A stretch of 64,000 nucleotides of DNA from Histomonas meleagridis (Eukaryota > Parabasalia > Tritrichomonadida > Dientamoebidae), in contig WSYJ01000158.1 of NCBI GenBank assembly GCA_020186115.1, positions 62,001 to 126,000 of the forward strand, written 5' to 3'. Of the stretch, positions 29,732 to 39,611 are shown one piece after another; positions within the stretch are counted from its first letter, which is position 1; every line of letters starts with the position of its first letter. Under the pieces are notes generated by a model. That model did not search any database, was not told the DNA's origin, and saw only the letters and a list, made by a program, of their open reading frames with translations. Position numbers and translations under genes: made by a program.

Positions 29732-30959
29732 ATGCACATGCCTAGTGATGATATCAATACAATAAACACAGGAGATAAAAAATTGAATAATCTATCAACC
29801 AGCTTGAAATTCTTAATCGAGCTTGAGAAAACTATATTCAGTTTAAAAAAACATACAGCCATCCATTAAAAAAGTATTGGAATTATTCGATTCAAATTAT
29901 CCCTATACATTTAATAGTATTATAAGTAACATGGTTTATAATGCATTTTCATCACTAAAACATGAATTTGATATTTACATAAATTTTTTAAAAACACTTC
30001 AAACGAAAGAAGAAGAAAATAATCAAAGTGTCGATAAACTAATTTCAATTTTTATCAAACGTATAACTGAAATCAACACACAAGAATCATATTATTTAAT
30101 GGAGAAACTAATTGAACAAAATTTGATTGATAAAAATATTACCAAAAATATTAAATCGAGATATTTTTCTCATTATCAGGCAAAAGAAGAAAACCAAATC
30201 CACATAGCATTTGGAAATGATCCAAATTTAGAAGAACTTTCAAAGAATGATTGGGAACTTCATAAGAAATATGTTAAAGAAGGACATAATCCAAATGACA
30301 TTGCGAAAATAATTCGAAATGATGAAATAGAAAAACTTCAAGAAATATCATCACAAATAAATTTTGATTTTAATCAAACAATTGAACCATCACTTTATGA
30401 AAGATGTTCATTTATTAATCAAAAGAATGTTTCATTAATTGATTATGCAGCATTTTTTGGATCAGTTAAATGTTTTAAATATTTACTTATGAATAATGCA
30501 AATGTAAATAATACAGGTAAATATGCAGTTGCAGGTGGAAATGAAGAAATAATTCATTTATGTGAACAAAATCATTCAACATTTGAAGGTGCATATGAAG
30601 CTTCAATAGAATTTCATCGAAATAATATCTTTAAATATATTTATGATAACAAATTAGAAGAAATACGACCAAAGAAAATACTTCAAACGCCTGGAGATGA
30701 AACTAATCATTTGGTAAGTTTTTGTATCAAAAAAGATAATTATGATATTTCAGCGTTTTTGGAAGAAATGGGAATTAATGTAAATGCTGATAATATAAAT
30801 GAATCAGCAAGAAATGGAAATTTATTTCTCTTGAAATATTTCCTTCAAAATAATCAAATTCCAAAAAATATTTTGCCATTTGCTTCAGAATCAGGAAATA
30901 GTGAACTTGTGAAATATGTTTTAGAACAAAAAGAAATTGATGTTAATGCAAAAGGTATT
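29732..30959 (+). CDS. ankyrin locus C, first segment (frameshifted)
   Basis: Begins at ATG 29732 (MHMPSDDINT) and would encode about 410 residues, but the frame changes at an A7 run (29845-29851), after which the reading continues NIQPSIKKVLELFDS. The N-terminal 200 residues are helical. Then come DWELHKKYVKEGHNPNDIAK and SLIDYAAFFGSVKCFKYLL, the trichomonad domain (DUF3447-like) that caps many ankyrin proteins, followed by divergent repeats ending QKEIDVNAKGI at 30959. Likely an intracellular protein-binding protein. The A-run frameshift may be real or an assembly error. Spaced cassettes and a terminal exon-like segment follow. Confidence 0.75.
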
Positions 30960-31450
30960 CATTTGAATAATTTAGAATATGTTTTCATAATTTAGAATAT
31001 GTTTTCATAATTTGGAATATGTTTTAATAATATTTTATATGATTCAATAATTTGGAATATGTTTTAATAATTTATAATATGTTTTAATAATTTTATATAT
31101 GTTTTAATAATTTGAAACAGCACTTCATATAGCCGTAAGAAATAATAATATAGAAATAGTAAAATTACTTTTAGATAAAGAAGGAATTGATGTTAATGCA
31201 AAAAATATTCATTTCAATCATTTAATATATGTTTTAATAATTTGGAATATGTTTTAATAATTTTATATATGCTTTAATAATTTGAAACAGCACTTCATAT
31301 AGCAGTTAGAAATAATAATATAGAAATAGTAAAATTACTTTTAGATAAAGAAGGAATTGATGTTAATGCAAAAAATATTCATTTGAATAATTTTGGATAT
31401 GTTTTAATAATTTGTAATATGTTTTAATAATTTGAAATAGGTTTTAATAA
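30960..31450 (+). repeat. locus C cassettes and spacers
   Basis: Two 99-nt cassettes, 31111-31209 and 31281-31379, each one 33-residue ankyrin repeat (start TTT GAA ACA GCA CTT; end AAA AAT ATT). Spacers are 151 nt (30960-31110), 71 nt (31210-31280) and 71 nt (31380-31450). The long spacer is built from about 18-nt units like ATATGTTTTAATAATTTGGA. All spacers have stops in the cassette frame. Confidence 0.9.
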
Positions 31451-31756
31451 TATTTAACTGCAATTCAAATTGCACAAGAAAAAGGTTACACAGAAATAGT
31501 AAATTTACTCCGTGAAAAAAGTATAAACGAAAATTTTCAATCAAAATCTTCTTTTGTAAGCATCAAATCTTCATTTTCGATAAGAAATGGAAATGAAGCG
31601 TATATTGCTAATAATCAAAATCAACTTGAAGATCAAATTTTCGCAGTAAATACTAAAAAGAAAATTACAAAAAGTGTTGATGTAAACACTCAAACATATG
31701 AAAACAAACATATTCGTAAAGCAAAATATAAATACATAAAAACAATAATATTATAA
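31451..31756 (+). CDS. locus C terminal segment: last ankyrin plus tail
   Basis: An uninterrupted 102-codon frame without an ATG at its start. It opens with a partial ankyrin repeat (TAIQIAQEKGYTEIVNLL) in the same phase as the cassettes. It continues into a 75-residue Ser/Asn/Lys-rich tail ending KYKYIKTIIL and a TAA at 31754-31756. A long open tail that depends on the upstream cassette phase is hard to explain unless it is joined to the preceding segments in the mature message. Confidence 0.7.
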   Translation, partial: YLTAIQIAQEKGYTEIVNLLREKSINENFQSKSSFVSIKSSFSIRNGNEAYIANNQNQLEDQIFAVNTKKKITKSVDVNTQTYENKHIRKAKYKYIKTIIL

Positions 31757-33199
31757 AGTGTATTATAAGAAAAACTTCAACAAATAATTATAACAACAAT
31801 AGTAAGATTTGATAAATTTTCACACAATTTAAACGATAATTCTCCAATCATTTGAGAATACCGCCACTGATAATAAACGGTCGTTTCAAAAACTTAAAAT
31901 TCATTTTTCTTTTTTATTTCAAAAAATATTTAAATTTTAGTGAATATTTTAAATTTATCTATATGATGATAGTAATATATTTTAATGGTACTGAATAATT
32001 TCCAAGAAATCATTCTGAGTATCACATATTGGAGATCCAATTTCACATACAAAAAATAAAATTTAAAACAAATTTTTAAGTTCACACTCGCTTGAAATCA
32101 ACAAAGAATAAAATAATTTTTGATCAAGAGGAATCTATTGACTGTTTTTGAAATATGGAATCATTGTGATTACTTTTGATATAAGCAAAATTTAAAAAAT
32201 CTGTCTTGACAAAATTTTTAAAATTAGATAAATTTTGGGTACAAGTATATAATTTTGAAAAATATTTCATATTCATTTCATGAATTAATTTCCAAAATTT
32301 GAGAGCTTCCATCTTTAATTGAATAGTTTATTCGGTGTCAGATAGGTAAAAAATTGAGAACATTCGTCACTTTTGATTCAATTTATATCAAAAATTTGTG
32401 GGGAAAAGTGGACCCTTTCCAGGGTATAAAATAAAAATATCTTATCCTATAATTATTTATTTCTGTATCGTATTATAAGAAAAAAGTTTGCCTATGGAAT
32501 GAATATATTTTCACTATGGTAATCTAATTTGGTATTTTTACGAAAAATACAAAATTTTAACGTTTTCACGAGAACGTTTATAAACGTTTATAAACTGATA
32601 TCATCAAATAAAAAAAATAAAGATTTTCTTGTATAAATTTAATATTTAGTAAATTTAATTTCCATGCACTAAAATAATAGTAATATGCGCGTATTTGTTA
32701 TTAATATCCAATGTTTTTCAAAAATTTTTGTAAATTTGTTGGTGCAATTATCTTCTTTAAAGATGTAGCATATCTTGAATATATATTCCTTCCAGCTTTA
32801 CTGGAAAATCTCATTTGTGATGCTTGAATCCACCTCGTATAATAAACAGTCAAAAATATGTTCTTCATCATATCGTTGAACTGCAAAATTAAATTCAAAT
32901 TTAAAAGTGACAGGAACAGAACAAAATTCGTCTTTGTTCTATTTGAATATTCAAATCGTTGGATTGGAGTAAAAGAAAATTCATTAAAATCAATCATGTG
33001 TTTTGCATTTCCAAAATTGGTCCTCTAAAGAATTTTTACATTTTTTTAGAAATTGAATAGTTTATTATATCGTTCAATTCAAACTTATTACACTTAAAAT
33101 ATTCTGGAGAAAAATTAATTTTATCTTATCATTTTTATTTAAAAAAAGATTAACTTTATGCATTCTATATGATATTATTGTAATATTTTTGGATTAGGT
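31757..33199. other. intergenic between loci C and D
   Basis: About 1.4 kb, A/T-rich. It holds AAACGGTCGTTT near 31874-31886 and a compact repeat ACGTTTATAAACGTTTATAAAC at about 32570-32592 able to form a hairpin. Two minus-strand open stretches (32124-32312, 32701-32997) show no recognisable family and I do not call them. Confidence 0.5.
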
Positions 33200-36100
33200 T
33201 TAATTTGTTTCTAACTTTTTGTTAATCAATTTAACAATTTCATTATGACCATTTTTAGTTGCATATGTAAGAGCTGTTTCAAATATTTTGATTAAATTCC
33301 AAGTATTATAACGAAACATTATATTATGAAAATAAATATTATCTTTAGCATTAATATCGATTCCCTCTTGTTCAAGAAGTAATTTAGCCGTTTCTACATT
33401 ACCTTTATTAGATGCCTTAATAAGAGCAGTTTGAAACAATTTTTAAAAATTCCGAATATTATTTTGAATTTTCAAATCATAAAAAGAAACATTAAGCAAT
33501 ATAATTGAATATTTCTAGCGTTAATATCAATTCCTTCTTGTTCAAGAAGTATTTTAACCAATTCTTTGCTATTTTTGAATCCCGTCGATGCAATAATAAG
33601 AGCAGTTTCAAATAATTTAAATAATTTCCAAATATTATTTTGAAATTTGAAATTATTAAAATAAATATCAAATAAAACAAATAGACATCTTTAATATTTA
33701 CATCAATTCCTTTTTGTTCAAGAAGTAATTTAAATATTTCTAAATTGCCACGACTTGTTGCCAAAATAAGGCATGTATTAAAAAAATTGATTAAACTTTA
33801 AATTTATCTTTAAAACAAAAAAATACATAAATAAACTAAGAATTTATCAAGTAAATATCTAATTCATTGATATCAATTCCTTCTTGTTTAAGAAGCATTT
33901 TAACTATTTCTTCACTACCCATCCAACATGCTAACATAAGTGCTGTTTCAAGTAATTTGAATAATTTCCAAATATTATTTTAAAATATCAAATTATTAAA
34001 ATAAATTGAAAATAAATTATGTTAACATTACTTCTAACATTAATATCAATTCCTTCTTGTTCAAGAAGTAATTCAACTATTTTTGCATGACTATAATAAG
34101 ATGCCCACATAAGTGCTGTATTAAATAATTTATATAATTTCTGAATATTATATTGAAATATTAAATTAATAAAATAAATATTAAGTAAAACAACCAAATA
34201 TCTTTAGCATTAATATCAATTCCTTCTTGTTCAAGAAGTAATTTAACTATTTCTATATTTCCAGTTATTGATGCATGTATAAGTGCTGTCATAAATAATT
34301 TAAATAATTTCTGAATATTATAGTGAAATATCAAATTTTTAAAATAAATCTTAAATAAAACATATAAATATCTTTAGCATTAATATCAATTCCTTCTTGT
34401 TCAAGAAGTAATTTAACTATTTCTATATTACCGCTTCGAGCTGCTATTGAAAGTGGCCTAGGAAATACATTAAATAAACGCCAAATATTCTTTTGATATA
34501 AAAAATTATTAAAACAAATTGAAAATAAAATTTATTATCAAAATCTTCATTATTGATATCGATTCCTTCTTGTTCAAGAAGTAATTTAACTATTTCTGTA
34601 TGACCATTTTTTAATGCACATATAAGTGCCGTTTCAAACAATTTAAATAATTTCCAAATATTATTTTGAAATAAAAAATTATTAAAATAAATTATAGTAC
34701 TACCATTAATATCAATTCCCTCTTGTTCAAGAAGTAATTTAACTATTTCTATATGACATTTAAATGATGCCCATATAAGTGCAGTTCGTAATAATTTAAA
34801 TAATTTCTAAATATTATTTTAATATATTAAATCATTAGGATATATATTAAATAAATCATATAAATATCTTTAGCATTAATATCAATTCCTTTTTGTTCAA
34901 GAAGTAATTTAACTATTTCTAAGTTACCACAATCAGATGCTTTCATAAGTGCTGTTTCAAATAATTTAAATAATTTCCAAATGTTATTTTAAAATATTAT
35001 ATTATTAAAATAAATTTTAAATAAAACAAATTTATATTTCTTGCATTAATATCAGTTCCTTTTCGTTCAATAAGAATTTTACATATGTTTTCTAAACCAT
35101 TATTGCAAGCACATAACAAAGCTGTGGCAAAAAATTAATATAAAATCCAAATATTTTTTGAAAACAAAAAACATCACAATAAAACATTTTATAAAGCTTA
35201 AAAACATTAATTATATTTGTATCAATACCTTTTTGTTCTAAAAGCAATTGTGCAATATCTGTTGATTTATTTTGACATGCAATTAGAAGTGCTGTATTAA
35301 ATAAACTTAATAAACGCCAAATACTTAATTAAAACTTCAAACAATTTTAATGAATTTTGAAATAATTTTAAAAATATTTTGTGCATTAAGATCAGTATCT
35401 TTTCTTTCTAGTAATAACTTAATAAGTTTAATATCACCATTTTTACAAGCCATCATTAATTGTGTATTAAATACTTAAAATCAATTCCAAATATTAATTT
35501 GATACATGAAATAAACAAATAAAATATCAAATAAAACAAATTAATATCAATTGTATTAAAATCAAAGTCTTTTCTTTCTAAAAACATATCCAAAACAGCA
35601 GCAACCTCCTGTTTATCTCTATGTCTTAGCTTTTGCAATGCACTAAATGCTGTTTCATGAATTTATAATAAATTTCAAACAACATTTGAAAACTTTGAAA
35701 CATTTAAACTTATTTTATTTCTAATATTTACATTAATTCCATCATATTTTAAAAGTAATTTGATGACATCAAATCTACCATATATACATGAATAAATTAG
35801 AGCAGTATTAAATAAAATGAAGATATTCCAAATATAAATATCAGACTTTAAAAAAGAATAACAAACAGCAAAAAGCAAAAATTAACATCTTGAGCATTTA
35901 CATCAATTCCTTTTTGTTGAAGAAGGAAATTTACAAGTTCAAAATGTTTATTAGGTGAAAAACAATTAATTGCTATAATTAATGGTGTTTCAAATTGATG
36001 AAATAAATTCCATTAAAAAGAAATTAACATAAAATCATAAAAACATAAACAAAATAAAACATAAAAATATTTTTCTCATTTATATCGAAATTATGATTTT

Positions 36101-37382
36101 CAAGTAATGATTTAACAAGATCAATATTGAATTCTTGACAAGCAATCATTAATAAAGTATTAAAACATGTAAATAAATACCAAATATTAATATGAATCAT
36201 AATATTAATAAAACAAACATTAAGTATAATGATTAAACATCTTTTGGATTTTCAAAGCCTTCTTTCTTCATGAGATTTTTAATAAATTCATATTTGTGTG
36301 AATAACATGCAATCATAGAGAATGTTAGAAACGATTAAAATGATTTCCAAAATTGTTTTAAAAACAACTTAATATTATAACAAAAATTGTTTCTTAAAGT
36401 GTAATCGATTTCTTTTTGTTCAAGTATATTAAGCATATCATCAGGAAAATGATTAAGTGCATAAGCATAAGCAGATTGAAATATATTTATGGAATTCCAA
36501 ATATTTATTTTAAATAGTTAATATAATATAAAAACATTGAAAAAATTTAAAAAATATCTGTTGCATTAACATCAATATCATCTTTTTGAAGAAGTAATTT
36601 CACAGCTTCATAAAGCCCTTTTTGAACTGAATATAAAAGTGGAGTAAAATACCAACAAAAACAACTCCAAAAAATATTTTAAAACATAATTAAATAAGAA
36701 AGGTTAATATCTTTTGTATTTACATCAATTCCCTTCTGTTTAAGGAGAATTTGTATCATATCAATAAAACTATTTTTACAAGCATATGAAAGCACTGTAT
36801 CAAATTAAATAAAGTAATTCCAAAAATTTAATTTTAACATATAATAATATAATGAAAAATACTTATTAAAAAATGTATATTTTTAGCATTTATATCAATT
36901 CCTTCAGTTTCAAGGAGTAGTTCAACAATTTCTTTATGATTAAATCTACAAGCACATATGAGAGGTGTATTAAATATTATTAATAATTTCCAAATATTTA
37001 CATTAAACATAATATAATTTACCAAAACATTGAAACATTTTAATTAATATCTTTTGCATTGACATCTAATCCTTTTGACAAAAGTATTTTAACCATTTCA
37101 ATTGCACCAGAATAAGATGCCCAAATTAAAAGTGTATTAAATATTAAAAAGAAATATTAATTATTTTAGAAAAACTGCAACAACAAAAAACAAACTTTAA
37201 TAAAACATATAAAATATCAATTACATTAATATCAACATCTTTTTGTTCTATAATGTATTTAAATAAATTTAATTGATTATTCATACATGCATTCATTAAA
37301 ATCGTACGGAATCATTAAAATAAATTCCAATTAATAAAATAAAACCATAAAAAATAGAATTATACTTCAATTAAATTATATT
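33200..37382 (-). repeat. locus D: array of about 25 spaced ankyrin cassettes
   Basis: On the minus strand about 25 cassettes follow the first segment. Measured ones: 34540-34638, 34367-34465, 34197-34295, 34027-34125, 33854-33952, 33684-33782 and 33338-33436 are 99 nt; 33508-33612 is 105; the terminal 33200-33283 is 84 nt and carries the stop (EIVKLINKKLETN). Each encodes one repeat of the type ETALI.A...GH.EIVKLLLEQEGIDINAKDI. Measured spacers from the 3' end are 54, 71, 71, 71, 74, 71, 71, 74 and 54 nt. The last 54 nt of a 71-nt spacer is conserved and contains AATAATATTTGGAAATTATT before the next TTTGAAACA. The 71-nt type adds 17 nt at its 5' side and has a TGA in the cassette frame. Confidence 0.9.
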
Positions 37383-38642
37383 AATATCTTGATGATTAAT
37401 ATCAATATCACTATTCTCAACAATATATTTTACAATATCAATATTTCCAGAATTACCAGCTTCTATTAATATATTTATTGGTAATAAATCAGTATTATAA
37501 TAACGCTTAAAAAGATAAAAATTACATTGACTTACAGTTGTTGTCAAAATAAGCTCATTTGCTTTTAATCCTTTTTCTTCTAAATATGAAAGAGCCTTAA
37601 AGTTATAATATTTAATACTAAAAACTCCTAAATCAATTAAACTAATTGTTTTGTTTTCATTTTTAGGTGGAAAAAGAAAGAAATTATTTACAGGTCCAAA
37701 ATTGGAGAAATTCCCTTTCTTTGGTTGCATAGGTTTATTGTCTTCATTCTTTTTTTCAATTTTCTTTTCATAAATATATTTAAAGATATCATTATGATGA
37801 AACTTAATTGCTGCTTCATATGCACCTTTAAATGATGAATGATTTTGTTCACATAAATGAATTATTTCTTCATTTCCACCTGCAACTGCATATTTTCCTG
37901 TGTTATCTAATTTTGCATTATTCATAAGTAAATATTTAAAACATTTAACTGAAGAAAAAAATGCTGCATAATCAATTAATGAAACATCTTTTTGATTAAT
38001 AAATTCACAACTTTCATAAAGTGATGGTTTTATTATTTGATCAAAATCAAAATTTGTTTGTGATGATATTTCTTGAAGTTTTTCAATATCATCATTTCGA
38101 ATTATTTTCGCAATTTCATTTGGATTATGTCCTTCTTTAACATATTTCTTATGAAGTGCCCAATCATCTTTCTTCAACTCATTAATGTTATCAAAGAAAT
38201 CTTGATTATATTCATTGTGTAATGGTCCTCGAAAACATGATTTTTCGGTCTCGTGATGGGAGAAAAGTAATGACTCCTTTTGTTTGTCATAGCTTATATC
38301 TATCAAATTTTGTTCTGCCATCATTTCGAGAAAATAATTTGATTCTTTTGTTTTTTGTGAACAAAGTGTAGAGGCCAATGAATTTAATATTTGGTTTTTA
38401 TTTATTAAATTCTCTTTTATCAAATATGATTCTAATATGTTTAAATAAGATATGAATATACTTAATTCTTTCTTTTGTGATAAAAAAGAATAATAAACAA
38501 GATGGGAAATAATAATGAAAAATGAATCTTTATAATTAGGGTCAAAAAGATTAAATGTTGATTTAGCAGAAATTTCGATATTTTCAGCATTGAGACTAAA
38601 AATAATTTCCTCAAATGAAATAAGATATTTTTCTTCTTCCAT
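37383..38642 (-). CDS. ankyrin locus D, first segment (intact)
   Basis: An unbroken frame of 420 codons from ATG 38642. It has a helical N-terminal domain of about 150 residues, then DWALHKKYVKEGHNPNEIAK, LIDYAAFFSSVKCFKYLL and GKYAVAGGNEEIIHLCEQNH (the DUF3447-like signature). A Lys/Asn/Phe-rich linker follows, then degenerate ankyrin repeats ending DIDINHQDI at 37383, in the phase used by the cassettes downstream. This is the only first segment with a full array and no frameshift, so it is the best candidate for a functional member. It is head-to-head with the pseudo-Rab gene at 38699 (56 bp between start codons). Confidence 0.85.
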
Positions 38643-38698
38643 TTTTGTGGTGGATGGTCAAATTTTGAGTGCGTTTTAATCGTTATTAACTTCAACAA

Positions 38699-39280
38699 AT
38701 GGAAAATCAAGAAATTAAAATGATTCAACTTTTACTTATTGGTTCATCTTGTAATGTGAAAGACGATATTATGGGACCGTATTTTGGTTGCAATCCTTCG
38801 GAAGAAGAAATTGCATTAAAATTTGTCGAATTGAGAGAAAAATTATTAACCATTGATGGGGAGTCGATCAAGCTTAAAGTTTGTACCGAATGTGGGCAAG
38901 ATTCGTACCCTGTTATTACAAGAGGTTACGTAGCTCACGCAGATGGAATTGTTTTTATTTTTGACTTTACAGATGAATATTCTTTTGAGAAGTGCAAGAA
39001 ATGGTTGGAATCATTCCAGTTTGATTCTGTAAATGGGGATGTTTTCCTTATTGGAAATCATTGTGATCTTGATAAAGTTATTCCAGAAATTGAAATTACC
39101 AAACTCAGGAGTTGGTATAAAATACGATTCTATGAGGTTTCTGGTTTAAATATTGATGAAACTTTTTTTGATATTGCCAAAACGATAAATGAAAGAAAAG
39201 AAAAGAAAAAATTCGAAGTACACAAGCAACAAGAACCAAAGGAAAAACATTCCAACAAGGAACTATGCGTTATTTTTTGA
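38699..39280 (+). CDS. Rab-like pseudo-GTPase with CaaX tail
   Basis: 193 residues with the strand-helix order of a Rab/Ras GTPase but with every nucleotide motif changed. The P-loop position reads IGSSCNVKDD (no GK[ST]), the DTAGQE position reads TECGQDS, NKxD reads NHCD, and the SAK position VSG. Conserved structural pieces remain: LLLIG, GIVFIFDFTDEYSFEKCKKWL (compare the Rab sequence FDFTD.xSF...W) and a C-terminal helix. It ends KELCVIF, a CaaX box (CVIF), so it is probably prenylated and membrane-bound. Likely a GTPase-derived scaffold that does not bind or hydrolyse GTP. Confidence 0.82.
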   Translation: MENQEIKMIQLLLIGSSCNVKDDIMGPYFGCNPSEEEIALKFVELREKLLTIDGESIKLKVCTECGQDSYPVITRGYVAHADGIVFIFDFTDEYSFEKCKKWLESFQFDSVNGDVFLIGNHCDLDKVIPEIEITKLRSWYKIRFYEVSGLNIDETFFDIAKTINERKEKKKFEVHKQQEPKEKHSNKELCVIF

Positions 39281-39611
39281 CTGATATAACATAACGAGTA
39301 CAAATATTTTGACGAAAATAATATATTACATTACAAAACGGATTTTTTTGGTGAAAATTGTAATACAATTCTGCAATTTCTCCAAAAATAGCATCTTCAT
39401 TAATCATTGGATCAAACTGTCCGTTTAAAATTTCAAAGCGAACGTTTATTTAAGGCGTTTCTTTGTAAAATTGTTAAACTTCGAATAAATCCCCAAAATT
39501 TTGAAGCTGCTGTAAAGAAAGCGGAAGGAAAACCAATCAAATCATTCAAACTACAAAAACATTATCAAAATAAAAACGAATTTAATTAATTTTAATTTTT
39601 TTTTTTTTTTT
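39281..39611. other. intergenic; weak open stretch only
   Basis: Contains GTCCGTTTA and GCGAACGTTTA motifs near 39418-39446. An open stretch at 39407-39589 lacks an ATG and has no recognised family. A T-run at 39598-39613 marks the 3' end of the RapGAP gene. Confidence 0.45.

Noticed and set aside
32124-32997. Two short minus-strand open stretches (62 and 98 codons)
   Set aside because: Composition is that of random A/T-rich DNA, no motif, no promoter signal.
33200-37382. CRISPR-like pattern of regularly spaced repeats
   Set aside because: The regular unit is protein-coding (33-residue ankyrin repeat), the units differ mainly at codon level, and the organism is eukaryotic; spacers are similar to one another, unlike CRISPR spacers.
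39407-39589. 60-residue open stretch upstream of the RapGAP 3' end
   Set aside because: It starts at TTG with a stop two codons earlier, has no ATG, and matches no family I recognise.
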